From: Beroe forskalii
Lineage: Eukaryota > Ctenophora > Nuda > Beroida > Beroidae
DNA length: 64,000 nt
Assembly: GCA_011033025.1 (NCBI GenBank)
Contig: WFMF01000258.1
Location: 62,001-126,000, forward strand
Direction: 5' to 3'
A program made the translations under genes and the position numbers. Under the pieces are notes generated by a model. It did not search any database. It saw only the letters and a program-made list of their open reading frames with translations, and was not told where the DNA came from. Within the stretch, counting starts at the first letter, position 1. Every line of letters begins with the position of its first letter. Below are positions 22,106-33,145 of the stretch, one piece after another.

Positions 22106-25100
22106 TTACAAAGCAATATTAGTGTCACAATTGCTTACAAGGTAATCATCTTTAAAGGAAGACTCGCTACATATTAACATAACAAGATCCAAGAAGAGTT
22201 TTCTGGTAGATTTGTCATTTGTGAATATCACTCCAAAGTGAAAGTTAACTTCTAATTTTTGCAAACTACAAAGCTGATTTCTCAGTGCAGTAACTTCAGG
22301 ACTGTATTCTTGACATTCGAAAAGTTTATGATATACTGAGTCAGGTAATTTGCAACATTCCAGACATATGGGGGCAAGAGAATTCTTGTCATATTTCAGA
22401 ACTGAATGAACAAAATTCTGGAAACGTAGGCATCGACCATGTAGAAAGTCCAACAAAGTGCTACTCTGATATCGGGAGAAGAATCTTAAAACAAGTGGGC
22501 AATTCACAGTATTTTCAGTTTTGATGAACGTTTCTAGTTCATCATTAGAAAGCAATGGTTCTATACTGTATGGATCTTCATTGATAAGTCCATGAATTCC
22601 ATCTTTCAACAGCAAATTCCATTCTTCACATTGATAAAGCATCATGATCTGATCATCATAAAAGAAGTTATGTACCTGTAGCCCTGTAAAGGACAAATCT
22701 CTGATAGATGACTGATTTTTCGAACAAGTTGTCTGTTTGAGCCTGAACTTCCATAAGAGAAACAATTTTGTAGCATGAATCTGATGAAAATATTCATGAT
22801 TAGGTGTCTCCTCAATCTGCATAATCATAGAGGTCACTGAATCTTGTTGGGTGAGACCCTTGAGAACAAATTTTATTGAGTTAACTTTTAGAATAACTGA
22901 TAGTGGTGGAACACCTATAAGAACACCTCCAAGCACTTTTGGTGGGTGGAACTGAGACCCAAGTATCTTTAAGGTAGCTTTAGCAAATAGATCCTTGAAT
23001 GTATCTATTCTTTTGTGTAACCAAATAGGTGCTACATACATGAGCTTAGTTAGGACAACTGTCTTAAAGAGCAATGATAATGTGGCTGAATTGAGTCCTT
23101 TCTTCCTGGAAGTATTGCTAGTCACACGATACCAAGCATGCCAGCAATTCCTCAATGTCAAATTTGCATGATTTTCAAAACTTAAGTCTTCATCAATGGT
23201 TATGCCTAGAACTTTGCTTTTTGGTACATAACAAATCTTCTTGGCACCAATATATATTGGAGGGGCATGAGTGAGGTCTTTTGAACGATTCTTTGGTCTA
23301 ATGATCACAATTTCAGTTTTTCCTTCATCACAGTTAACGACTAACCTCCACAGCTTGCACCAGTTGGTTATGTAATCACAAACCTTTTGCATTGCTGATG
23401 AACACTCTGCAGCATCGTTTCCTATAACTGACACACTTCCATCATCAGCATACTTGTAGCTTTCTGTTACTTCAGACAATCCAATCGGAAGGTTTTTGGG
23501 ACCTAACAGGTCAGCAATATAAATGATAAAGAGAAGGGGTGATAAAACTGCTCCTTGTGGCAATCCTATGAGCCCACACTTGCGGTTTGGTCCAACATAG
23601 CCATTGACCTTCAGTTTTACAGATCGAGTAGTCAAAAAGGAGTGAATTAATTTAAGAATTTTACCTTTAAGACCATAACGAAAGAGTTTCATTATAAGAC
23701 AAGGGATAGGGACACTGTCGAATGCTTTTTCAAAGTCTATTAGGAGTAGAAAAGTAGTTAGTTTACGCCTTTTAGCTTCGTGTAGGGATGACATCATTTT
23801 GAACAAGTACCGGGATGTATTTTTTCCAGGAAGAAATCCTTCTTGTGCATCATCAATAATTTCATTTAATTTACAATGAGTCTTTATGCGGGATTCTAGG
23901 ATTCTTTCAAGTATTTTTCCAATGTATGGACTGATTGTAATTGGACGGTATGAGCCTGGATGAAGGTATGACTTTTTACCAGACTTTTTTATGAATGTTA
24001 TATTTGATGTTGTCCAAGGCCAGATGCCAGATTTGAAACAGTGATTGAAAAGTAATACAAGAAACTTACAGGAACCAGTGCTTAGGCATTTGAGCATTTT
24101 TGGGTGGAAAGAATCTCCATCCTTGGATTTACCAGTTGTTTTTTGGGCTTTTATTGCATCAATTACTTCACTTAGTGTTATATCACTATTGATGAGATCA
24201 TCATTCTCATGATTGTCTTGAGCACAGAAGTCCTCAGCAATGATGTCTTTGAGTTGATTTTGAATAGCTGAATAGTGTTTTTCATCAAACTGTTCTTTTT
24301 CAAGATGTTTACCAGTGAGGAATGTGTCAAAAAGCATCTTTTCTTTGTCAGTGTTATTGGAAATAATCTCAGCTTGATTACTATCAATTTCACCAGAGAG
24401 TAAGTTTCCAATAAAATTTTCATCACTAGAAAGGAAAAGGCGTTTATACTGTTTCCAGAATAACACACATTCTTTGGTGTTGAGCTTCTCCAATTTCCTA
24501 TGAATCCAATCGTTTTTTTCTTTGGTAAGTGCCTTTTTGAACTCCTCTTTTGACTTTTCCCATGCCAATTTATTGGGTATTGTTGACTTAAACTTATAAA
24601 GATCCTGATATTCTCTCAGCTTAGTAGAAAGTTGTGATAATTCTTCACTCCAGTATGGCTTCGAGTGATGGCACACATATTTCGATGGGATGAATAAGTT
24701 AGAAGCATCACTGACAGCATTGATAAGGATATCATATAGTTCAGCAGGGCTTTTCTGACAGTCTTCTGGATTTTCGTCGATATATGAAGTGAGGATTCCA
24801 TCAATATGTGAAGACCAATTAGACCAATCTGCACATTCATAATTGAATATTTTTTGAACTTGATCACAATTTTTTGGGGATGCATTTTGTTGAGGGTATA
24901 CAAGATGCTGCATAACTGGTAAATGACCTCTTGTAGGAGCACCAGTGAAGAGTTCATGAACATCAGAATCATCAACCCAAGGATCTCCAAGCAACTTGAC
25001 ACTGCTTCCATATGCAATAGAAAGATCAATAACACTGCCACCAGCAGTTCCATCACTATTTTTCATAACAAATGTATTTGTAGGAGGTGCTGATAGGACA

Positions 25101-25633
25101 CAGTTATTCTTGTTTGAGAATTCAAGTAATACCTTGCCACGTGAATTTTGAGTCTTATCCCCCCACAGCTGACTACGAGCATTAAAATCACCAAACACTA
25201 TTAATCCACTTATTTTTGTCTTTTGACAGAATTTCCAAGCTCTCTTAATAGTTCCCAAAAGTTTTGAAAGGCCATCTGTAGAAGCTGCATCAGGTGTGCA
25301 GTAGGCAGAAGCCACAACAAGGGCTTGATTACAAATGTTCATGAGAGAGAAAACAATCCCAACTCCATCCTCCTCCAACTCTGGCAATCTTTGGGGGGTA
25401 TAGCAGTTTGAGATACTTATTGAAACTCCTCGGTCTGATGTAACAGAGAATGTAGACATTCCAGGAAAAACTCCAATATCCAGTTCCTTACCACAGTTAA
25501 TTTCTTGTAGGGATAATATATTGATATCATGTTTGTCGATAAAATGTGTTAAAGATACTTCTGAATGTGAGCTGAGACCATTTATATTGATTTGACAGAT
25601 AGATACATGTTTATAATTGATATTACTGACCAT
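22106..25633 (-). CDS. Retrotransposon ORF2: APE endonuclease and reverse transcriptase
   Basis: An intact frame of 1175 codons. The N-terminal apurinic-type endonuclease shows ILSLQEINCG (catalytic Glu), VFGDFNARSQLWGD (Asp/Asn) and TRGHLPV (catalytic His). The reverse transcriptase shows YRPITISPYIGKILER, DDAQEGFLPGKNTS, LLLIDFEKAFDSVPIPC, GLPQGAVLSPLLF and SYKYADDGSVSV (catalytic YADD). A C-terminal zinc-binding element CLECCKLPDSVYHKLFEC follows. No RNase H domain is evident, which points to the Jockey/CR1 side of the non-LTR tree. All catalytic residues I can place are present, so this ORF could still be active even though ORF1 is damaged. Confidence 0.93.
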   Translation of the reverse strand: MVSNINYKHVSICQININGLSSHSEVSLTHFIDKHDINILSLQEINCGKELDIGVFPGMSTFSVTSDRGVSISISNCYTPQRLPELEEDGVGIVFSLMNICNQALVVASAYCTPDAASTDGLSKLLGTIKRAWKFCQKTKISGLIVFGDFNARSQLWGDKTQNSRGKVLLEFSNKNNCVLSAPPTNTFVMKNSDGTAGGSVIDLSIAYGSSVKLLGDPWVDDSDVHELFTGAPTRGHLPVMQHLVYPQQNASPKNCDQVQKIFNYECADWSNWSSHIDGILTSYIDENPEDCQKSPAELYDILINAVSDASNLFIPSKYVCHHSKPYWSEELSQLSTKLREYQDLYKFKSTIPNKLAWEKSKEEFKKALTKEKNDWIHRKLEKLNTKECVLFWKQYKRLFLSSDENFIGNLLSGEIDSNQAEIISNNTDKEKMLFDTFLTGKHLEKEQFDEKHYSAIQNQLKDIIAEDFCAQDNHENDDLINSDITLSEVIDAIKAQKTTGKSKDGDSFHPKMLKCLSTGSCKFLVLLFNHCFKSGIWPWTTSNITFIKKSGKKSYLHPGSYRPITISPYIGKILERILESRIKTHCKLNEIIDDAQEGFLPGKNTSRYLFKMMSSLHEAKRRKLTTFLLLIDFEKAFDSVPIPCLIMKLFRYGLKGKILKLIHSFLTTRSVKLKVNGYVGPNRKCGLIGLPQGAVLSPLLFIIYIADLLGPKNLPIGLSEVTESYKYADDGSVSVIGNDAAECSSAMQKVCDYITNWCKLWRLVVNCDEGKTEIVIIRPKNRSKDLTHAPPIYIGAKKICYVPKSKVLGITIDEDLSFENHANLTLRNCWHAWYRVTSNTSRKKGLNSATLSLLFKTVVLTKLMYVAPIWLHKRIDTFKDLFAKATLKILGSQFHPPKVLGGVLIGVPPLSVILKVNSIKFVLKGLTQQDSVTSMIMQIEETPNHEYFHQIHATKLFLLWKFRLKQTTCSKNQSSIRDLSFTGLQVHNFFYDDQIMMLYQCEEWNLLLKDGIHGLINEDPYSIEPLLSNDELETFIKTENTVNCPLVLRFFSRYQSSTLLDFLHGRCLRFQNFVHSVLKYDKNSLAPICLECCKLPDSVYHKLFECQEYSPEVTALRNQLCSLQKLEVNFHFGVIFTNDKSTRKLFLDLVMLICSESSFKDDYLVSNCDTNIAL

Positions 25634-27673
25634 GTCGAGAGTTTTTTGAATAAGTGAACTTTTCTTGGTAAACAGGGCATGATGGGTCTATTGCTGAGTG
25701 ACGTTGGTTGTCTTTACAGTTAGGGCACTTGAATTGTTCAACATTATTGTTCTGTTTAATCAAGCAGTCTGTGGGCTTGTGAGACTGTGAACAGTGTGGA
25801 CATATCTGTTGCTTTTTGGGACACCAGATGGCAGTATGGTCAAAGCCATAGCATTTGTAACACTGAGTTACAGAAACCTTTGGTTCAAATGTTCGAATTT
25901 CACAAAAAACATTTCCGAGAAAGATTCCACTGCGCTTTGCTTCCTCCAGCTGTTCAGCACTGGTGAAATGGACAAGAACAGAAGGCCTCACAATACCTAG
26001 TTTATCAACAAAACGTCGTATCTTGACATCATCCCACTCATATTGTTCTTTGAACTCTTCAAGTATCAAGGATTCAGAGAGAGAAATATCTACATCAGTT
26101 ACTATCCCCCTGATATTTCTGTTTTCAAGTAAAGTGGCTGTAGTTTTGTTAGAATTTCCTTCATCTACTGAGAAAAAGTTAGGCTTCCATTTCCCTATGA
26201 TTTCCAGAGCTGTCTTTTTGTCCTCAAGTTCAATAAGCAGACTGCCATGTCTGGTACGTTTGCACTGAACAATTTTTGTTCTTGGGAAATGTCTATTAAA
26301 TTCCTTTTTAGTATCATAAGACTTTTTGATGAACTTATCAAATGATATAACATTATCAATGGCTATGGTCTTTTTTCATCACAAAGTCTGCTGGTTTCCT
26401 GTGTGGGCTGATGTACTGTGTTGGTTCTTGTTATAGCACCAGCTGGTGTCGATGGGTTCTGTGGAGATGCTGCAGCACTTGCATATGTTGTAGACTTTGT
26501 CTCTTCTATCTTATCCCATTTCATGCTTGCTCTTATTCCTGTAGGCAACTGGCAAACTTGGTCTAGAATTTTTCAGATGTCTCTTTAATAATAGTGAGAT
26601 CAGTTTTATCATGGATTGAAGCATTTAGTTCACTCATACTTCCCCAGAAACTGAGCTTGATGTCTCTTTGAGTGATTCACAAGTCTCTTTTATCATAAGT
26701 ATCCTCTTTGATTGCCTCATTTTTGAATTTCAAGCTTTTTGTGTACTAATTTTAATTCTTTCAAGACATCTGAACTTGAATTAGGCAAACTTTGAGGTAC
26801 AGATAGGTTGTGTATTGCCTCATCCACTTTGGAAGTAAGCTCATCAAATGAGAACCTCTCAAGTTGTGAAACTTTTGACATAGCATGATCAACAGATTGT
26901 TCCATTGATGACAGAGTTGTACTGACTGAATGATTCACCTCCTCTAATTTATCTGATATGCCATTGCAAAGGTCAGGTACTGCTTCACAGGTCCCAGAAA
27001 CATCAAGTAGATCAATCTTTGAGTTTGTTTTTTCTATCTCAGCATTTAAGGTAGCAAGGTTACTAGAAATACTAGTTTTTTCAGAAGCAACAAAGTCACA
27101 GTGTATTTCAAGTAGTGAGTACAAATCAGCAATTGATTTTTTCAGATCAGTTATTTCTGAACAGAAGTGTGTCATGTTTGAGGCTGGTCCACCATCAGTT
27201 TTTAAGTTTACCACAGGCAAACACTTGGGACAAATAAGTTGGACATAACTAGGTGAAACAGTAAGAACATTGAAACTTTTCTTGTCTAATGGAGAAGATG
27301 TGCAAGCATTATGGAAGTACTTTGAGCAATGTGAACAGACAATACCATCACCCAATGGACCAGTTCCATTAAGTACAGCTTTTTGACAGACAGTACATGG
27401 GGAATCACACTTGGGTGACTCAAGACAAACCTTTGCATCTGTGGTCTTTAGACTTACAAACTTGAGTTGAGCTTTGTTGTCATTTGCAAAAAAGTAGCAA
27501 GAACTTGATCAAAGCTATATTTTCCGAAAGGAGCAGAGTACCCACTATGGTACTGCAGGATTACAAGTTTTCCTGAGTGCTCAGTTGACCTGGGATATTG
27601 AGATGAAAGACATTAAGGATTACATTCAATTCAGGGGCTGATAGACTAGCTAGAGATTTTTTGATCATTGTGG
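25623..27673 (-). pseudogene. Retrotransposon ORF1, PHD finger plus CCHC zinc knuckles, frameshifted
   Basis: ORF1-type RNA-binding protein, broken. A short ATG-started frame at about 27673 (MIKKSLASLSAPELNVILNV) passes into two other frames before a PHD-like finger near 27420-27235 (CTVCQ, CSHCSKYFHNAC and CPKC spacing). A coiled-coil-like stretch (LEEVNHSVSTTLSSMEQSVD) runs to 26717. After another shift near 26375 (an A-run) the frame goes on through an RRM-like part to zinc knuckles at 25870-25690 (CYKCYGFDHTAIWC, CPHCSQSHKPTDC, CPNC). At least three shifts separate the pieces, so no single protein can be read. The order of domains is typical of ORF1 in this group. Confidence 0.8.
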
Positions 27674-27700
27674 CTTTGAAGTCCTTTCAAGATTGGGCTC

Positions 27701-28740
27701 CAGGAAGGGGAATCACCAACAAACTGAAAAGTCTTACTTACTAGAGTTGTTCCCACTTGTGGGTGGGATACCCTTCTGGGAGTGAGTTGTGCACAGGCTG
27801 CACTGGCACAGGCAGGGAAGCAGGAATTCGACTCCCTTGGCTGCTGTCTGAACTACAATCGTTTGTGTTGTCTATGTTCTGTCCTCGTTATTCCGCGTTT
27901 TTCATTTCACATACCTCAGTTAGTTAATTTAATATGTGTTGTGTTGTAAGTTTAAGCAAACAAAAGGTCAGAAAAGTACAGCCATGTCATCACTCATATC
28001 AGGACAAGAGTGAGATTTGCCATCCTCAGAAGCATCTTGATTGCTATCAGGGGTGTTAGAGGATCCATCTACAAGGAAAGGACTCTTGGTGCATCATCAT
28101 TCAACCTTATACCACAACATCCCCATTATGATGTCTAGCAGACTGGAATCAGCTCAATTTATATCTTTTTCAATTTTGTACTTTAAGGACTATTTGGGAA
28201 TTTTTGAAAAGGAAAAACATCTGAGTCATTTTTTTTTTTTCCTTAAGGCCAGTCATTCATAATTCCTACTGTTGCTTTGGCCTTTTAGCCCAGTTCAAAA
28301 ACTTTTTTACTAGTAATTTATTCAAAGAATGTTCACACTCATATTGCCATAAAATCAGATTTTTTAATCATGTTTCTCGGTGCTCTGGGATTCCCCAACA
28401 TCAATTACATTTATATTATTCATTATTGAAAAAGTTGATAATGTGGAGTAGTTATTTGGCTTGAATCATAATTGTTACTTTCAAATTGTACAACAGGTAT
28501 AGATGTGCTGTTAAGTGAGGATACATAGTTTTCTGATCATGTAATAATGTGCTTGAGTGGTGCTTAACAGGTTGAGTGGTGCTGGACATTCACAAAGTTT
28601 TTGGTGATTCATATATAAATTATCTCCAATAAAATAGATGGAATATGAATATAAAAATAATGATATAGGACCATCACACTTCATATCAGTTCATTCATAA
28701 ACATAAATTTAATTTTTCTATAAAGAATAGTGTTGATTTG
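27701..28740. other. Region upstream of the retrotransposon, no gene seen
   Basis: It may include the element's 5' UTR (27700-27900). A minus-strand stretch ending at about 27980 reads DGSSNTPDSNQDASEDGKS for some 35 codons between stops, which is too short to call. A T-run lies at 28229-28240. No COPS5 N-terminal sequence was recognised here. Confidence 0.4.
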
Positions 28741-28744
28741 TCCT

Positions 28745-29280
28745 ACGTTGTAGGACCTATTTTGGGCGTGTTTTCAAAGAAAAAGCGCGCGTGAACAAAC
28801 AGGGACACATAGCATGTGGCAAGTGCTGATTTGTTTATGAACGGATCCCAAAACTTTCGACTTTTTCAATTTATTAAATTCAACTAAGAACTAGGAATAA
28901 CGGCGCGCAGTCGCGCGTACACAAACCTAGCCTATGCGGCCTTAAGAAGCGCAGCGCTAAAATATTTTTAGTTGCCTTGCTTTAACCAGATCCCTAGTTT
29001 TACGTGTGCGACACCCCTGGTTAAGTTTGCTTTACCCAAAGCAAAGCCTGGTTACGCGCACAAAGTGCACGCGCGGCAAGCTGCACTAAACACCCCTGGT
29101 TAGGGAAAACCCCTGGTTAGGGGAATCTTAACCCCTGGTTAGGGGAACATGACGTTGTAGGACGTTACCCTATGGCCCTCCGCCGCGCACACATCGTTTT
29201 TCGACCCTCCTAACTTCCGAGTGTTGCGCGCTAGGGATGGGAGAAATCCATCAAGCCCTATGTCCCTGGTTAGGGGAAAT
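28745..29280. repeat. GC-rich block with repeated CTGGTTAGGGG words and foldbacks
   Basis: The word CCCCTGGTTAGGGGAA or a close form occurs at least four times between 29025 and 29280, partly palindromic (CCCCTGGTTAGGGG). GCGCGC-rich words and GCCTATGCGGCCTTAAGAAG at about 28930 relate to foldback repeats near 40030, 40160 and 46010. No coding region. Confidence 0.6.
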
Positions 29281-29742
29281 GAAGGTAAAGATATTAAAAA
29301 CCTTGGTCACACTTACCTGACATCTTACCTCACAAATAAAATTTTGTTGTTTCCTTAAATTTGTTGTTTGCTTACGAGCCTATTGCTTTATACTAATTTA
29401 TTACTCTTTTGTTCATTTTTAATTCTAGCTTCTTGTGTATATTATCTTGTTGACAACATTTTATGTTTTTGATTCCTTCAGGAAGTCTACATCCAAGGAG
29501 ATCCTGCAGAGGACAATAGGTTTTATATTATTCATTTAATGTAACCTGTCAAAACCAGTAGATTTTTGTGGCTATAATATAGTACGCATGTATTTCTACG
29601 TATTTCAAGCTTGTACCGCAATTTATTTATTTTTTTGTAAATTTTGGTTAAATGATGACTTGAAGCACCTAGATAGGTGTGTTAATTGACATTCAAGTAC
29701 TTTATGTTGTATTTTAGTTATGAAACCATGGACACATAACTA

Positions 29743-29804
29743 CATCGTTCATTTCAACACATGTTACAATGTGCACATTGTAACATGTGTTGAAATGAAC
29801 GATG
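29743..29804. repeat. Perfect 62-bp palindrome without spacer
   Basis: The two 31-base arms meet at GTG|CAC and each carries CGTTCATTTCAACACATGTT or its complement. One arm occurs again with one change at about 62578-62606 (TGTAACATGTGTTAAAATGA). No gene. Confidence 0.9.
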
Positions 29805-30022
29805 AAGTTTTGTGACTAGTTTGTTGTCGAACTGTGTTGCTGTAAAGCAAAAAGTTTTATACTTATATATTTGAATTTATTAATGTATTGTATATTGTGA
29901 AAGCAACAAATGTGGGTGCCTAGACCTAGGGGTACTTTAAATTATTGACAAAATTTTCTCGAGATTGGGTTGAATATTCGAGTTGATATCATGTCAAAAA
30001 TGTTATATTATATTATATTATA

Positions 30023-30752
30023 CTAGCAGGCCCGATGGGCCTGCTAATACATAGTTGACTCGGCGGCGCTACGTTGGGCCGGCTAGATAATACAGACCAA
30101 ATAATAGGCTCTCAAAATTTTTATGAAGGAGCAAAATTTACCACTATTCGTTGGTAACTTTTATTAATGCTGGACCCTGCAAGTTTTGATTATTATAATT
30201 TGCTCTTGTATGATATAGTTCAATCTAAAAAATTAAAACCGAGTATCGTATTCATACTGAACGTTGAATTAAAGCATTGATTCACGCCAAAAATCGCAAT
30301 GTGCTTATGCCCAAATTATATTCAATTTGATTTTGCTTTTGTTCAATCTTAGATTGCTCTAAATTCACATTTTTCTGTTACCATCAACTCAGCATTAATT
30401 TAAATCGACCGACGTCTGTCTCAGATTTATGAAGAGATGCTATCAGAAACAGTCTCCACGATGCCAGCCATAAGGTCGTCCTCTATTTCCAGATCTTGAA
30501 TTTCAAAAGAAAAACAATAAACACGTCGTTCTTTCAAACGTTAAAATGCAGCAGTCAACAACGTATCAGGAAGCACTCGCATAGAACTGATCATAATCTG
30601 CACGTGCAGAATACGTGTATCCATAGCAACGATGCGACTTAGCCCAGCTTAGCCTTCCTTTCTCTTGATATTTTCTTGGCAAGCTCAAATTTAAACTGTG
30701 CGCCCGCACAGACAGACATAATTCACGTGCTCTTACGAAATTATATATAAGA
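30023..30752 (-). mobile_element. Helitron-like non-autonomous element, copy A
   Basis: On the minus strand it begins TCTTATATATAATTTCGTAA (a TCTTA...TAAGA foldback) and ends in the hairpin GCAGGCCCATCGGGCCTGC followed by TAG, so the terminus is CTAG. The base before it is A and the base after is T, with no target duplication. About 730 bp, no open frame. The family has four members in the window (see 32451, 35662 and 50439). Confidence 0.8.
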
Positions 30753-31149
30753 TACTTTATCCCTTGACCATGTGACTCTTGTGGTACAATTCATCTCATG
30801 AGTTTCTCCTAACCAGGGTATCAAATGAGCTAGGAGCATTGCCACCTCCTCATAAAATCAGGGATCTGCTCAGTGGTCGACCGGGGGTGGGATCTTAGCC
30901 GGGGCCGGGGAAGGCAATTCAGGCCGGGGCCGGGGAAGACTTGAGAAATTTGACAGGGGTTGGGGAACCATCAATTTAGCCAGGGCCGGGGCTGGGGCCA
31001 GGGATTGCTGACCAATGATAGATAAAGAAAATTGGGGCCGGAGTACTTTTTAGACAAGAAATGGAATACAAAATATGCACATGAAAAAACTGACAGGTTA
31101 GTTATTCCGTAAAGTTAAACATTTAAGCAAAATCACTGAAATTAAATGA

Positions 31150-31660
31150 TATGTAGGGGTATGGAGGCGGCATCCCCTAGAAGCCAGACAACCTTAGCAA
31201 ATAGAATAATTGCCTCTAATATTTCAACTCAATTTCTCATATTTTTCAACAAATCTGGCCATAGCTAAATCAAGACTATCCCTGGAATTTGATGATATTC
31301 AGGGGTCTGGGGGCGGCAGCCCCCAGATACCAGATGACCTGAGCAATTTAGAATAATCGCCTTTTCAGTATTTCAACTCAATTTCTCGAATTTTTCAACA
31401 AATCTGGCCAAAGCTAAATCAAGACTATCCCTGGAATTTGATGATATTCAGGGGTCTGGGGGCGGCAGCCCCCAGATACCAGATGACCCAAGCAATTTAG
31501 AATAATCACCTCTTCAGTATTTCAACTCAATTTCTCGAATTTTTCAAACGAATCTTGTCGAAGCAATTTAAAGACCATCACTTAAAAATTCAATGATATG
31601 CAGGGGTCTGGGGGTGGCGGCCCCCAGAAGCCAGACAACCTGAGCAAATAGAATAATAAG
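31150..31660. repeat. ~149-bp tandem repeats inside the hAT element
   Basis: The word AGGGGTCTGGGGGCGGCAGC (or a variant) begins at 31155, 31301, 31450 and 31602, so units are 146-152 bp. Each unit goes on to CAGATACCAGATGACC and TTTCAACTCAATTTCTC. A fifth, separated unit starts at about 32122. Confidence 0.9.
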
Positions 31661-32450
31661 CGGTTACATGTCAAAGTGGTGACTGTATAGCCCAACTGAC
31701 ATGGTCGAGGGGATAGCCGAGACTATGTAAGTTGGATAATGGACTTGAGGTGTGCCGAGTTCATTATCTTAGGTATACGAGTATACAGTCACAGCTGAGA
31801 TCATGGAACCAGATTATACCCTGACAGGAAACAGCTAGGACTGGCTTTTCTATGGAAAACAACAGTATTTCTTCCCACTTGGGTCTGACAACCCTTGACC
31901 GGATTCATTGATAAAAACAAATTTCATTTTTAGCTTTTTTGCACTGTTATTCAGTGGAGACCGTATAACCAAAACTTACACCATCGCTAAAACAAGCTTG
32001 GGAGGGGTTTATTCAAGTTTTATTATAATCACCTTTTTAGTATTTCAGCTCGATTCTCGTATTTTTCAAATGAATTTGACCCAAGCAAAATCAAAAGTGT
32101 CACTGATATTCAATGACATGCAGGGGTCTGGGGGCTGCAGCTCCCAGAAGCCAGATGACCTGTGCAAATAGAACAACATGTCTGGTCCTGAAGAAAGATC
32201 AAGAGTGTTGTGGAACCTAAATGTGTCAAATACCATGGGGGCGACAACCTCCAGAAACCAAACGTTCAATAAGGCTGATAAAATAGATGCCGCAATAGTA
32301 TTAAGCCTTTTCAAAAACATTATTTTTGTCTATTTTCAACGTGTTTACATATCGCATCAAAGCAAAAATAACAAAAGTCAAACTTCGATGATAGATGCGG
32401 TCTGGGGTGGTGGTTAGAGGTCGATTGAAAGCAACATCAGCTCAATACAA

Positions 32451-33145
32451 TCTTATATATAATTTCGTGAGAGCATGTGAATAATGTATGTCTGTGCTTC
32501 CGTACACAATTAAATTTGAGCTTGCCAAGAAAATATCAAGAGAAACAAACGCAAACGGGAGAAATGAGGTGCCGTTGCTATGGAAACCAATTTTAGTGCA
32601 CGTGCAGATTATGATCAGTTCTATGCGAGTGCTTTCTGATACGTTGTTGACTGCTGCATTGTTGTGTTTGAAAGAACGGCGTGTTTACTGTTTTTCATTT
32701 GTAATTCAAGATCTGAAGATAGATGACGGGTTTGGCTGGCATCGTATTTCCTATAGCATCTCTTCGTAAATCTGTGGCAGACGTCGGTCGATTTGAATCA
32801 ATGCTGAGTTGATGATAACGGAAAATGCGAATTTAGAGCAATTTAAGATTGACCAAAAGGAAAATCAAATTGGATCGAATTTGGGCATAGCACATTGCGA
32901 ATTTAGAAGACTGCTCTTTGGCGTGAATCAATGCTTAATTCAACGTTCAGTATGAGTACGATACTCGTTTCCATTTTTAGATTCAACTTCATCACACAAC
33001 AACAAATTATAATAATCAAAACTTGCCCGGTTCAGCATTACTTAAAGTAACCCACGAATAATGTTAAATTTTGCTCCTTCATAAACTTTCTCTGCGCTTA
33101 TTATTTGGTTCTATATTACCTAGCAGGCCCAACGGGCTTTTCTAG
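32451..33145 (+). mobile_element. Helitron-like non-autonomous element, copy B
   Basis: It begins TCTTATATATAATTTCGTGA (preceded by A) and ends GCCCAACGGGCTTTTCTAG (followed by T), with a partly decayed 3' hairpin. About 695 bp and nested inside the hAT element, so it arrived later. It shares internal words with copies A, C and D, for example AATTTGAGCTTGCCAAG and ATGCGAGTGCTTTCTGATAC. Confidence 0.8.

Larger units (their letters stand above)
21818..27700 (-). mobile_element. Non-LTR retrotransposon (Jockey/CR1-like group), nearly full length
   Basis: The minus strand reads ORF1 (PHD finger, coiled coil, RRM-like stretch, zinc knuckles), then ORF2 (endonuclease plus reverse transcriptase), then about 270 bases of 3' UTR and a short (ATTA)n tail at 21818-21836. 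ORF1 and ORF2 overlap by about 10 bases at 25623-25633. The tail lies directly against the interrupted COPS5 frame. The 5' end is not sharply defined: coding similarity begins at about 27673, and a 5' UTR may reach 27900. No target duplication was found by eye. Confidence 0.88.

Noticed and set aside
27930-28070. Short acidic minus-strand frame (DGSSNTPDSNQDASEDGKS)
   Set aside because: Only about 35 codons between stops, with no recognised family; may be chance or a relic.
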